Below, piece after piece: positions 31,738-42,354 of a DNA stretch of 64,000 nt (positions within the stretch are counted from its first letter, which is position 1; every line of letters begins with the position of its first letter). The DNA is from Yponomeuta sedellus. Its lineage: Eukaryota > Arthropoda > Insecta > Lepidoptera > Yponomeutidae. Position numbers and translations under genes: made by a program. The notes under the pieces are model-generated. The model saw only the letters and a program-made list of their open reading frames with translations. It searched no databases and had not been told where the DNA came from. The stretch covers positions 21,824,672 through 21,888,671 of the forward strand of contig OW203721.1 of assembly GCA_934045075.1 (NCBI GenBank), read 5' to 3'.

Positions 31738-31900
31738 TCTTCCTTAAGTGCCCCTCCATTACTGGAGGTAGGCTGTCAGCTCTTTACAGCAGTCTCGGTT
31801 CAGTGCAATTCTGAACAGCTCCTCCGCCGTTTTAACACCGGACCACTCTATGATGTTGCACAATCATGACATCTTTCCCGGCATTTTTTTCCATCCATAT
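31738..31900 (-). pseudogene. RTE (BovB-like) C-terminal fragment
   Basis: Reverse complement of the type seen at 52738-52913. It has AAGTGCCCCTCCATTACTGG and GTTTTAACACCGGACCACTC in plus orientation, encoding in complement a WSGVKTAEELFRIALNRD-like stretch. Confidence 0.65.
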
Positions 31901-31970
31901 TGCCCATTAAAATATTCTGCAGTATTAAAAAGCAAGCGGGACCCATATTTAACATTGTGATTCCTTATGA

Positions 31971-33865
31971 CGCCCATACTCTATTTAACTTTACTTGTCC
32001 AATTTACACTATTTTTTTTTTTATTTTTAATGCACTAACCCGTGCTAAGGAACAAATTTAAAAACCTATTTAGAGGCTAAAAATTTCACCCATGCCGGGA
32101 TTCGAACCCGCAACCTCTGGCTATCCGTACCAGCGCTCTACCAATTGAGCCAATGGGCGACTCACGGCATCAGTGAAATTTCGAACCTCTTTACAATATT
32201 CTCTGTATTACGTACAGGCAGCAACATCTGACTTAAGCAAATTGCATTACTTACAGCCCCGACCACCTACTTTGCAGTTAGGTTTTAACATCGGAACGAT
32301 ATCACTGTACCCACATGATTACACTATTTTTTTTATTTTTAATGCACTAACCCGTGCTAAGGAACAAATTTAAAAACCTATTTAGAGGCTAAAAATTTCA
32401 CCCATGCCGGGATTCGAACCCGCAACCTCTGGCTATCCGTACCAGCGCTCTACCAATTGAGCCAATGGGCGACTCACGGCATCAGTGAAATTTCGAACCT
32501 CTTTACAATATTCTCTGTATTACGTACAGGCAGCAACATCTGACTTAAGCAAATTGCATTACTTACAGCCCCGACCACCTACTTTGCAGTTAGGTTTTAA
32601 CATCGGAACGATATCACTGTACCCACATGATTACACTATTTTTTTTATTTTTAATGCACTAACCCGTGCTAAGGAACAAATTTAAAAACCTATTTAGAGG
32701 CTAAAAATTTCACCCATGCCGGGATTCGAACCCGCAACCTCTGGCTATCCGTACCAGCGCTCTACCAATTGAGCCAATGGGCGACTCACGGCATCAGTGA
32801 AATTTCGAACCTCTTTACAATATTCTCTGTATTACGTACAGGCAGCAACATCTGACTTAAGCAAATTGCATTACTTACAGCCCCGACCACCTACTTTGCA
32901 GTTAGGTTTTAACATCGGAACGATATCACTGTACCCACATGATTACACTATTTTTTTTTATTTTTAATGCACTAACCCGTGCTAAGGAACAAATTTAAAA
33001 ACCTATTTAGAGGCTAAAAATTTCACCCATGCCGGGATTCGAACCCGCAACCTCTGGCTATCCGTACCAGCGCTCTACCAATTGAGCCAATGGGCGACTC
33101 ACGGCATCAGTGAAATTTCGAACCTCTTAATTTTAATCTTAATTAATTTGCTTAAGTCAGATGTTGCTGCCTGTACGTAATACAGAGAATATTGTAAAGA
33201 GGTTCGAAATTTCACTGATGCCGTGAGTCGCCCATTGGCTCAATTGGTAGAGCGCTGGTACGGATAGCCAGAGGTTGCGGGTTCGAATCCCGGCATGGGT
33301 GAAATTTTTAGCCTCTAAATAGGTTTTTAAATTTGTTCCTTAGCACGGGTTAGTGCATTAAAAATAAAAAAAAATAGTGTAATCATGTGGGTACAGTGAT
33401 ATCGTTCCGATGTTAAAACCTAACTGCAAAGTAGGTGGTCGGGGCTGTAAGTAATGCAATTTGCTTAAGTCAGATGTTGCTGCCTGTACGTAATACAGAG
33501 AATATTGTAAAGAGGTTCGAAATTTCACTGATGCCGTGAGTCGCCCATTGGCTCAATTGGTAGAGCGCTGGTACGGATAGCCAGAGGTTGCGGGTTCGAA
33601 TCCCGGCATGGGTGAAATTTTTAGCCTCTAAATAGGTTTTTAAATTTGTCCAATTTAGTAAACAAGATTCTTACCTCAAAATATTTGATGCCAAAACTGA
33701 TGTATTCTCGCAAAATAAATTTGGCCGCGTGTTATCTAAAAAGCGTCCGAAGTTACTTCATTTATGGGAATATTGCAGTTTTCGACTAAAACTTCCTAAA
33801 TAGGTACTTTACCGGTAGAATCTTGTTTTTCTAAAATCAACGAGTAAGGATACATAGACTGTATG
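31971..33865. mobile_element. MITE family R interrupted by a tRNA-like repeat array
   Basis: 31971-32006 and 33646-33865 together form a copy of the element also seen at 41092-42252: CTATTT..CTTACTTGTCCAATTTAGTAAACAAG ending in its complement AGAATCTTGTTT...GACTG. The array sits inside it, bounded by the 12-bp repeat TTGTCCAATTTA on both sides (31995-32006, 33646-33657). Confidence 0.78.
32007..33645. repeat. Tandem and inverted array of family E repeat (312-bp unit)
   Basis: Four nearly identical minus-strand units (starts of ATGCACTAACCCGTGCTAAG at 32030, 32342, 32654, 32967; spacing 312, 312, 313) are followed, after an 18-bp AT-rich junction at 33130-33147, by about one and a half plus-strand units. 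Each unit contains a tRNA-like domain: minus 32088-32158, 32400-32470, 32712-32782, 33025-33095; plus 33230-33300, 33543-33613. These have TGGCTCAATTGGTAGAGC and the B box GGTTCGAATCCC. The cloverleaf can be drawn, but position 33 of the anticodon loop is C rather than the invariant U, and the acceptor stem has a mismatch. Near-identity means recent amplification or an assembly effect. Confidence 0.9.
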
Positions 33866-33929
33866 TTGGCTGGTCCCGCCTGCTTAAGCCGCTTCGGATT
33901 ACTAAATAGCGCTATCAATCGAAAAAAAG

Positions 33930-33966
33930 ACATAACTTGTTTTACGAAGTTCGCTGGGTCAGCTAG
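33930..33966 (+). mobile_element. Helitron 3' end fragment
   Basis: TTTTACGAAGTTCGCTGGGT CAGCTAG followed by T; identical 3' end to the Helitrons listed above. Confidence 0.55.
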
Positions 33967-34284
33967 TAAATAATAAAACTGAGTGCTTAGTGCGAGTTTT
34001 TTAACTACTCGATCGCGTTAACGTAAACTCATGTTTCTATGGCATCGAGGAAGCGCCACCTAGTGACAAGTATGGAAATTAAAATTGCTGAGTGCGAGTT
34101 GTAATGGTTTACGTTGAGAAGCGAACACGTTTACCAAAATACGAATAAACGCGAGTGCGAGTTGTACTGTGACAGCGTTTTGCCAGTTCGAACGGTTAAC
34201 TTACTCATACTCACTACTCAATGCTCGATTAACGCGGTAGTAAAGTTATTCGATTGGATCTGTCAAACTCGCACTAAGCACTCT

Positions 34285-34515
34285 GGAACGACTTCAACTA
34301 TGTGTTTTATTTATAATGTAAACAGAAAACTTGATAAAAACAGGATAAGCAGGTAAAGGACGATTTATATGGCCTCGTGAAATGTGAATTACTCGTAGTA
34401 ATACTAAAGAAGATGAAAGAAATCTCAAAAATGGGTAGCAACATTTTAAATTTTGAAAATTGTAGACCGAATTAAAGAAAGATCATAAAAATGGTGTAAA
34501 GAGGTTTGCACCGTT
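34285..34515 (+). repeat. Dispersed repeat F, full copy
   Basis: From TCTGGAACGACTTCAACTAT to ATGGTGTAAAGAGGTTTGCA. The reverse complement occurs at 46107-46345, and a partial copy at 4567-4668. It ends 26 bp from the splice donor of the receptor exon. No coding or tRNA-like part; class unknown. Confidence 0.65.
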
Positions 34516-34541
34516 AAAAGCTTATATTTTTAGCTACTTAC

Positions 34542-34694
34542 TCAGTCGCGACAGCTTAAAGGCGTCTGCTGTGTTGATGATGTCCACGTAAGCTGTGAAG
34601 TCTAGGCGCCGGCTGGAGTTGAGGCTGGTATGCTGCATCATGGCGAATTTGAAAGCATTTTGGATCTCGTCCGTGTTCTGATCGAACACCACGC
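34542..34694 (-). CDS. Exon of an AMPA-type ionotropic glutamate receptor (GluRIA/GluRIB-like)
   Basis: This 153-bp minus-strand exon is flanked by an acceptor (TTCCAG, AG at 34695-34696) and a consensus donor (GTAAGT, 34536-34541). It encodes (G)VVFDQNTDEIQNAFKFAMMQ, then SLNSSRRLDF and TAYVDIINTADAFKLSRL, entering with two bases of a Gly codon and leaving one base (A) that fits the following Ile of ...LSRLI. There are no stops. In AMPA-type receptor subunits of insects this is the start of the extracellular amino-terminal (LIVBP-like) domain, which governs subunit assembly of the ligand-gated cation channel at synapses. No other exon of the gene was found, so the neighbouring introns should extend up to about 29 kb and 34 kb or beyond. 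Kainate-type subunits are less likely because of the NTADAFKLSRL signature. Paralogue not resolved. Confidence 0.88.
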
Positions 34695-35044
34695 CTGGAA
34701 CAAAGAGTAAAGTAAAAGTGTATTTCTCACCATAAAGAGCAACATACAGGCGGGGTATAAGCCTTGACGGCTTTACAAAATCACTTAAGAGCTAATGGTA
34801 CAATTATCAATTCAACTAATTGCCAAACTAGGTGGTCCTGTATTTTGGCAATTAGATTTCTTTTGTACTTAATGTGCAAATCAATTTCAGACATTATTAA
34901 TTTAAGTATTGTGCGTCTCAAGTATACGGATTCATTGGTTAATATGGTTAGTTATTACTTAATTGTACGCGAATCTGTGTGTGTGTAAATGTATAAGATT
35001 AAGTGCTGTGTGTGACTATGTTTGTGTGACGATTCGATTCGTAA
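34695..35044. other. Intronic spacer
   Basis: AT-rich, presumably intron upstream of the receptor exon. No feature seen. Confidence 0.5.
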
Positions 35045-35049
35045 CGAAT

Positions 35050-35345
35050 GCATCCAAATAACCAAAGTTATCGACATAGCTTAGAGAATCAGCAAGCTGA
35101 AGTGGCAGTGGGCTGGCCATATCTCGCGAAGAACCGACGACCGTTGGAGTAAACGTGTTCTTGAGTGGAGACCGCGACTCGGCAAACGTAGTGTAGGACG
35201 CCCTCCGACCAGGTCGGATGACGATCTGTGAAAAACTGCCGGCAGATGCTGGATGCGGCAAGCTGAAGACAGGGCGCTATGGCGCTCATTAGGGGAGGGC
35301 TATGCCCAGCAGTGGACTACGTAATATAGCCTGAAGAAGAAGAAG
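35050..35345 (+). pseudogene. RTE-type LINE ORF2 C-terminus and tail
   Basis: Plus-strand translation runs RISKLKWQWAGHISRRTDDR, WSKRVLEWRPRLGKRSVGRP, one stop (TGA at about 35228) and then KTAGRCWMRQAEDRALWRSL to GEGYAQQWTT*. The stem-loop GCCCAGCAGTGGAC and a GAAGAAGAAG tail follow. This is the best-preserved RTE end here. Confidence 0.85.
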
Positions 35346-35571
35346 ACGATGTATGTGTGAGAGAGACTTTATTATTATTAGAATTAAATAGAATATTTAA
35401 TTCTAAGATAATGCACATGACATACTACATGAAGACACACTCATTTTTCTACCCCGCAAAGGTGGTAGGAGTGGCTACCGACATAAGGAGGACTGCAGGC
35501 GTCACGATATAAACTCAAATAAACCTTATACAAAATTTGACACCTCCCTTTCGCACCCGTATGGGATAATT

Positions 35572-35742
35572 TACCATGCAAGAGGTCCCGAGTTGGAACC
35601 CCGGCTGGAGACAAAAAACCCCAGGTCGAGGATGTTTACATGTTTGTAATCTCGTCGTTTCTGGTTGTCACGACACAGGATATCCTAGAGTGGTTCCAGA
35701 AGCAATGTATGTGCCTGAATGTAAATGTTAATGTTATGTTAT
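35572..35742 (+). mobile_element. SINE family A, 5'-truncated
   Basis: ACCATGCAAGAGGTCCCGAG (damaged B box GAGTTGGAACC), body, and end GTAAATGTTAATGTTATG. Confidence 0.8.
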
Positions 35743-36920
35743 TTGTTTTTTTATTTTGTAATCGTAGAGCTTATTTGGCATATATTTGTTAGGCTGCCAT
35801 GCGGAAAAAAGGGTGCCACCTTCACGCAAACACCTTTGGCCATCTCTATCCGACATAGTTAATATTAATCCATTTATATCCATTAATCCAAAGCCTACCG
35901 GAGGCATTATGTGATAAAAGTCTCAAAAAAAATTGAAAAGGACGTTTAAGCTCTTTGTTTTGAGTAGTTTGAAAACCCATCCTATGCTAAGACTTGGAAA
36001 GTACTATCGATATTGGTCGACTATTTTGCGTCTAAGCTTTCAATTCGCCTGGGAAAAAATCGGCCTCCTGGTCGTCACACCATCTCCGCATCGGTTTGCC
36101 ACGTCGCCGGTAGCCATCGCACTTCACCCAATCACAGACAAAAAGTCCAAAAAAATTGGAAATTCTTGTTTCCTCATTTCGGTAAGCCTACTCGACAGCG
36201 CTTATTATACATACAACCAGAGAGTTGTGGTTGTATGTGTAAATGAATGAATAAATTTGTGTTTGAAGCTTTAAAACACAGAAAAGACGGGAAGAAGAAG
36301 GAACACGAAAATGAGGTTGCTAATTGGATTTCATTCATATCACGTCGAGAAAAATACACCTTTCCAACAACTGCATTTCGACAGAATTCTTTGCGTATTT
36401 CAATTAAATTGGGTGCTAGTCTATGAATATGACTAGAGCGTGCGCGAGGCATGCGCAATTTATTGTTTTGAGAGCATACGCGTTTGTACGTACTATTCCA
36501 GTGCCAAATTTATGGCCTCAGTCCGAGGAAAAATATGGATTTATCGCCAAAGCTTTGTTACAATCATTATTACCGCTCCCCTTTTATTATGTTCCGTAAT
36601 AAATGTCGGTAGGCTAAAATGCAGATGGATTTCTCCTCAGTATACCAGCACATATATCGTTTCTATAGTTTGATTTCGTATAAATGACACATAATGTTTG
36701 TTTTTACTGCTATAAAAAATGTTTCGGCATTTTTTTAATCAAAAATTATCATTGTTTCTTATATGTTTTAATAATAACTTTCGATAAGTCTATAGTTTTT
36801 ATGCTTTTTGTGTTTATTGTGTAGCCGAGACATCTCCAAAAGACTTAGAATGGCTTGTTCTCTTCACTAGGTTACCACCGCTTCATGTAGTAGGTAATTT
36901 TCCTTTAAAACTTCGGAATA
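35743..36920. other. No recognised feature
   Basis: Several short open frames (35933-36673) on both strands have no motif I recognise. Confidence 0.45.
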
Positions 36921-36921
36921 A

Positions 36922-37302
36922 ATTGTCGACCATTATTGATGAATACATTCGGGGAATAAAATAAAAATCATAACTTCAACATAATTTTTATAATACGATT
37001 ATTTTCTATCTTGACTATTTTTAGAACCTTTAGTCTAGAACCTAGGATCAACAACCAAGGACCTCATACAAGGTACTGAGAAGAACCTAGGTCTAAGAAT
37101 CTAGGAATTTATAGCAGCTTTGCCAAAAGCGGCCGTTATTAGTGGAAATCGATAAAAGTAGTTTGCTGATCGTAGGTTTCAGACTAGGTTCCAGAAATAA
37201 TTGTCAAGTTATTACGATTTATGATATTCATAGTAAAAAAATCGTAATAAAACAAGTTATTATTTTTATTCCATTCCCCGAATGTTTTCATCAATGGTCG
37301 TC
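36922..37302. mobile_element. MITE family G
   Basis: Imperfect ends GACCATTATTGATGAATACA...CGGGGAATAAAATAAAAATC and complement (...TTTTTATTCCATTCCCCGAA) flank a core with AACCTAGGATCAACAACCAA. The sub-terminal and core sequence is shared with 46438-46760, but the outermost ~40 bp differ. Confidence 0.65.
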
Positions 37303-37378
37303 AAGGTATTCTGAACCCTGGAGTAGTGCTCTATTGTTTTTTTTCTATTTAACAATTTAACAAAGATAATTTACTACA

Positions 37379-37500
37379 ATGGGCTCGGAAACGAGAGCCC
37401 CAGGTTCGATTCCCCAATGACTTTGTTTTCTAATTTATGTACATTTGTAGTATAATAGACTGTGAAAGAAAACATCACGAGGAAACCAGAGTAAATAATA
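37379..37500 (+). mobile_element. SINE family D, partial
   Basis: TGGGCTCGGAAACGAGAGCC, B box GGTTCGATTCC, ATGACTTTGTTTTCTAATTT and CATCACGAGGAAACCAG. Confidence 0.7.
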
Positions 37501-37512
37501 AATAAATATTCA

Positions 37513-37655
37513 TGGACTTATTACACAGATCTCGTTAGCCCTATACTAAGTACAACTAAATGACTTGTGTTATAGGTGCTAACTCGACGATAGATTTAAT
37601 ACAATAAATACATAGATAACATCCAAGACCCGAGACAAGATAGAAAAGAAAAGAG
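37513..37655 (-). mobile_element. SINE family B, 3' part
   Basis: ATTACACAGATCTCGTTAGC through CCAAGACCCGAGACAAGATAGAAAAG matches 47763-47925. The tRNA head is missing. Confidence 0.75.
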
Positions 37656-37661
37656 TGTCTC

Positions 37662-38002
37662 GTTATCAACCCTTGTATGTCCCCACTGCTGGGCACGGGT
37701 CTCTTTCTCATCGCAGGAAGTTTAGGCCATACTCCACTACGGGGGCCAAGTCTGAGTTGGTGGAGGATTGTCACTTTCAGAAGTTACCAAGCCGCCCATA
37801 AGGCCTCTGACATGGCTTAACGACTGCCATTATATCACAGCCGGCACCAACGGCTTAACGTGCCTTGCGAAGCACGGCAGCGCTCGGAAAAATGACACTA
37901 GCGGTAGTCACGGGACGGTCACCCAACTTGACCGCGCCTGTTGTTGCTTAACTCAAGTGATTGATTCCAATCACTCGGTTCGCCTAGGCCACGAGCGCTT
38001 CC
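37662..38002 (-). mobile_element. 5S rRNA-headed SINE
   Basis: From GTTATCAACCCTTGTATGTC to CGCCTAGGCCACGAGCGC. Small deletions near AGGATTGTCACTTTCAGAAG and in box C (GGTCACCCAACTTGACCGCG). Confidence 0.87.
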
Positions 38003-38029
38003 TTCCTTCAAACCTGAGTGTCTGATGTG

Positions 38030-38140
38030 TTGAAATAGCTCAGCGTTTTGCCAAACCGCGACGGGCAAGCGTGGTAATTAAGCCCACACTCTCTCTCAAA
38101 GACAAAGTCTCTCTTGCAGCGGGAAGTTTATAGCCTACAT
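38030..38140 (+). repeat. SINE body/tail fragment
   Basis: AGCGTGGTAATTAAGCCCAC and CTCTCTCAAAGAC, GCAGCGGGAAGTTTATAGCC are the shared tail module. Confidence 0.55.
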
Positions 38141-38149
38141 AAAAAAAAA

Positions 38150-38470
38150 ATTAGCACAGACTTGAAGTGAATAAAATTTCCGGCGTCTTACATTTTATCG
38201 TAAAGCGAATGGTTTTGGGGGGGCAAGAAGTCGCCTTATGTTCCGCCCGGCCACGGCAGATGCCTGTAATGCCTTCGGCCTTTTTGTTTATTATCGTCGG
38301 CTCTTTTACTAACTTTGCACTCATGACATAATACGGATTCCCGATTCCTACTGGGGGCCGTCGTACATTTGTACATAATTGTGGTCTCAGTCTGGGTGTA
38401 TTTCCATGTTTCCTACGGTGGATGTCCTTGTCCGATTGCAATAAGTCAGTGGCACAGGGTGTTTTACGGA
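38150..38470 (-). repeat. SINE-like dispersed repeat
   Basis: In complement: CATGGAAATACACCCAGACT, with CCACCGTAGGAAA upstream. The same module is at 51915-52045 (CATGAAAATACACCCAGACC). The open frame on the minus strand (96 codons) has no known domain. Confidence 0.45.
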
Positions 38471-38589
38471 GTAGTTTAGTTTTTATTTTGGCTACTAGAT
38501 GGCGTTATTTGTTTCCTATATCACAGTAGATATAGAGAACACTTTATTGGTTTTAGTATGGTTTTATCCAAGTCAAATCTTTATAATTA

Positions 38590-39600
38590 AGCAGAAAAGA
38601 GGGTGCCAAATTTCGCGGAGTGTCCTAACGTAACCATCCAGACCTGACGGAAGCAGAAGATTATATGGAAGTCAACCGTGGGTTTGATAACAATTTAATC
38701 TAGATGATAGGATTTTAAATGTCTAATACGCAATAGTAGCTAGTGGAGATAAAACAAACCTAGATAAAACAATAGTAGCTAGTGGAGATAAAACAAAAAA
38801 TGTAAAAGTTTGTGAAGATGTTTGAATAGAACTTATCTGCTGATCCCTCTCTTTCTGGGAGAAGACCTGCGCCTATTTAGGCTACATACAAGAAACTTTG
38901 TCGCGAACAAATGTACCTACGAGTACATGAGACTTGACGTACGGATATAGAATGATCTTGAGACATGGGGTTTGCGGAGTCAGCCAGTAGAACATTGTAT
39001 CACTTAACCGACCCATATCGTCATTGCAAACTTTAACCCTGTGCGATCTGCGCCAAATACCTATAACGCGGCAACGTAGCGTGCAATAAGTTCCATAAAA
39101 CAACGGCCAAACTTGTGATTGATAGGTTCATAAATTCGAACGCAAGATTTCCTTGACACGAAACCCACGCAGCTTTGGCACTTTAACGACCATTGATGAA
39201 TTATTTTGGTCCTCGGCCATTCTTAATCTAAGGAATCCACCGTGGCCCGTGGTACTGAACGGAATGCAGGTATTGTGAATTTAATCTATGCTATAGGTAC
39301 TGCGCGCAAGGATTACACTATAAGATAAGATAACATAGAAATATTCTTTATTATACACTGGAAAACAGTACTTGATAAAGTATCATATATCTAATAACAC
39401 GATCCCTCTAAGATACTTCACGAACTCTTTAATTGTCTAACACAGCAAACTGTATTTGAAAGATATTTTTTTAAATAGCTACTGTAACCAGCTGATGTCT
39501 GCAACTTCATCTGCATACGGGGTGCAAAATTAGTGTTGTTTAATTATTAATTAATACATCGAAATAAACCTGAATTGAACAGCATGTAAAAGTTTTTATG
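38590..39600. other. No recognised feature
   Basis: Small direct duplication ACAATAGTAGCTAGTGGAGA TAAAACAA at 38706-38790. Otherwise nothing supported. Confidence 0.4.
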
Positions 39601-39609
39601 CTGAGTTTA

Positions 39610-39790
39610 TAAAGTGAAAGTGAAATGTTTTTATTGCCAACAAAAAAATTAACATGGTACAATAACTGAGAAAATGTCTTAAGAACTAAATTTGACAAAA
39701 GGCCTTATGCTCAGCTTAAAGCCGCCAGGGAACATGCTCCACTGCCGACGCTGATTTTCAGCAAAAGCCTTAGAACTTTAAGTTAAAGGA
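39610..39790 (-). repeat. LINE 3'-UTR-like fragment
   Basis: GGTACAATAACTGAGAAAAT, AAAAGGCCTTATGCTCAGCT and ACGCTGATTTTCAGC match 4680-4860 and 56050-56140. Confidence 0.55.
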
Positions 39791-40055
39791 TAAAAAATTA
39801 ATTACCGAGTCGCTGAGTGCAAAATAAATAAATAATAAAAGTAATCATTTTAATAAAAAATAATAAAAATTTACGACGAAATTACCTTCTTTGCTAGTTG
39901 TTTACAACGGTAGTAATTGGTACTGTAAAAATTTACTTATTGAAATGCTTAAATTCAATAATAAATACCTTTTTTTAATAATCCTTTTTTATCGAAACCC
40001 TAGCTTAGCTCTGGGTTTCGATTTCATTGAAACCTAAACAAAACGTAACAATATT

Positions 40056-40281
40056 GATATCAACCCTTGTATCTCTCCACTATGGGGGCACGGGTCTCTT
40101 CCTGCATCGAAGAGACCTTCCAGCAAGGCTAGGCCATACACCACCACGGGGGCCAAGTCCGGTATGATGGTGGAATGTAAAGCAGTAGCGGGACCAACTG
40201 TCCGAAGTTAACAAGCCGCCCATAAGGCCTCTGACATAACTTAACGACTGCCATTACATCACAACCGGCACCAACTGGCTT
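40056..40281 (-). mobile_element. 5S SINE, head missing
   Basis: GATATCAACCCTTGTATCTC through GGCCTCTGACATAACTTAAC and CCGGCACCAACTGGC. It stops before the 5S head, a normal 5' truncation. A rearrangement duplicates part of the hairpin region (CTTCCTGCATCGAAGAGACC). Confidence 0.8.
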
Positions 40282-40392
40282 TGGCCGTCTTAGTTATTTT
40301 ATAGTTTTGGTGGAGCCGACTCATTTCAAATAATACTGCAGAAATGTAAGTAAACATCTCATAGCAGTTAGAGGTTTCTGTTAATTAATCTA

Positions 40393-40764
40393 TCTATAAT
40401 ATAAAAATGAATCGCTGAATGTATTGGTAAGCGCAAATCTCGAGAGCGGCTGAACCGATTTCGCTAATTCTTTTTTTAGAATATTCCTTGAAGTACGAGG
40501 ATGGTTCTTACGGCGACAAAAAAATCAAAGAATCAACTGTTAGGCGGTACGAAGTTTGCTGGGCCAGCTTGTCTATCTTCTATAATATAAAAATGAATCG
40601 CCGAATTTGTTGGTAAGCGCAAATCTCGAGAGCAGCTGAACCGATTTCGCTGATTCTTTTTTTAGAATATTCCTTGAAGTACGAGGATGGTTCTTACGGA
40701 GAGAAAAGTAAAAAAAAATAATGAATCGACTGCTAGGCGGTACGGAATTCGCTGGATCAGCTAG
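40393..40764 (+). mobile_element. Two Helitrons in tandem
   Basis: 40393-40571 and 40579-40764 each run from TCTATAATATAAAAATGAAT to a CGAAGTTTGCTGGGCCAGCTTG- or GGAATTCGCTGGATCAGCTAG-type end, separated by 7 bp. The second ends CTAG|T. The first has CTTG, a mutated terminus. Confidence 0.8.
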
Positions 40765-41248
40765 TAAATAATATCTGTTTTAAAGACGATTCTAAAGGGA
40801 GGGCTATATATTATGTAATATGTATAATATATAGATACCTATTTTCGTGATGACGAGAAGAATCAACATTTTCGGATTTATATGGTTACTTAGTTACAAT
40901 GAAGTCTTAGGTTGTTTGTTACTATGAAGTGATTGAGTACGCAGTGAGTGTCGCCCTGAGTATGTACCGGATAACGCGCTATATTAATCTGCGTCATGTA
41001 AACAAATGTGAGGCGTATGTCAGCGGCCGGGGCCCGTTTTCACTGGCCGACTAAACACCGTCTTAATCTCCGTTTCAGATATAGTCCTTCACGGTCTATT
41101 TATCCTTACTTCTACAATTTACTAAACAAGACTCTAACCTCAAAATTGACATTCGTGAACTTTGTTTATAAATTTGGCAGCGTGATATCTAAAATAATGT
41201 CTCGGGTTAGTTTATTTATGAGAGTATGGCAGTTTTCGACTTAAAAGT

Positions 41249-42185
41249 CTAGTCACGATTATTTATTAGGTAAAACGTAATTACAGTGCTACACAAGAAA
41301 TAAGTCTCGCGGATGTACCTGCGCAGATGACCAAATTTTGGATGTGCGGCAAGTTGATCGACCAATCAGATAGTTTCATTTTATGGCAGGCCGCGCGCCC
41401 TTGTTGCTATTGGTTGATTCAACGTCATCGATGCAGGTGACTATTAGTTTGGCAGTATTAGCGTGAGCGAAATAGGTCGCGCTACTGTGGCAATCAATTC
41501 TGCACCTTGACCGTATCGGTTAAAGATTATATTGAATGCACTTATAGCTTCGGGTACTTTCGTTACACTTCTTCCTAGTCTGCGCGAACGTAGATTCCCG
41601 AAGGGACTTTTATGATGTGTAGTGTACCTTGTTTTCTGACGTTTCGGCAGCGTTACAGTTGCCGTAGGCACGGGTAGACTGAAGTGGCGAATACAGTCAA
41701 TTATTGTGGGTAGTCGGTCACTTTTAATTTTTCGCAGCTGGTCGACATACCACTCACTACGCCCACGGACGGGTCCTGTGATAAAGCTAAGCGCGCACGG
41801 GTTACTTTTGTCACCGTGACTGTTTCGTCACTCTTTTCAAGACCGTGGATATGTATGGAGATGCGCGTATGTTACGATGTGACATCTGGGTGACATTTCG
41901 CGCATCTCCATACTATCTACGGAGTGACGAAACAGTCACGGTGACAAAAGTAACCCGTGCGCGCTTAGCCTAAAAGCGTGATTTGTATTTACTTAGCACT
42001 GGATTTCAAGTACTTCAAAGCTTGAATCCATCCTGTCTATTGAAATTCTTGTGTTTTTGAATTTCAATTGCTTCCCGAACGATTCTTCTTTCGGTAATAC
42101 TACGTTTTACCCAATAACTAATCGTTATTAGACCCGTTTTATATATAACTATGTATGAGTATCGCGAATCATTAAGAAATACTAA
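41249..42185. mobile_element. Family Q element (ACGTTTCGG core), with insertions
   Basis: CGATTATTTATTAGGTAAAACGTAATTAC (41251), GACGTTTCGGCAGCGTTACA (41639), GAAGTGGCGAATACAGTCAA and the right terminus ATATATAACTATGTATGAGT...AAGAAATACT (42139-42180) match copies at 57423, 59664 and 63218. A further ~350 bp (41284-41632) is not shared and looks inserted. Confidence 0.65.
41785..41970. mobile_element. Foldback MITE with 47-bp perfect arms
   Basis: GCTAAGCGCGCACGGGTTAC...TTTCGTCACT (41786-41832) pairs perfectly with the complement ending at 41969. TAA flanks both sides (41782-41784, 41971-41973), suggesting a 3-bp duplication as in PIF/Harbinger. Loop about 90 bp. Confidence 0.85.
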
Positions 42186-42354
42186 AAAATCATACTTTAA
42201 CGGAAGAATCTTGTTTACTAAATTGGACAAGTAAGGTCAAATAGACTGTAAACGTGGCGCAATTACGTACGAGGAAGTTTTGGAGAGTGAAGCGTTGGCT
42301 GTGAGCTAAATCAGTGTCGCCAAAGAATGAAACACACCAAGGCAGTGGATGGTG

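Larger units (their letters stand above)
41092..42252. mobile_element. MITE family R interrupted by a family Q element
   Basis: The left part 41092-41245 (CTATTTATCCTTACTTCTAC AATTTACTAAACAAG...) and right part 42188-42252 (complement of the same) match the R copy at 31971-33865. Between them sits the family Q element. Confidence 0.65.

Noticed and set aside
32088..33613. Six genuine tRNA genes
   Set aside because: The B box and arms are good, but the anticodon-loop U33 is replaced, the acceptor stem has a mismatch, and the same flanks accompany each copy elsewhere. Treated as a tRNA-derived repeat; tRNAscan-SE would decide.
32007..33645. CRISPR-like array
   Set aside because: Units are 312 bp, contiguous, partly inverted and without spacers; the genome is eukaryotic.
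36174..36458. 94-codon minus-strand open frame
   Set aside because: No motif, overlaps open frames on the other strand in AT-rich DNA.
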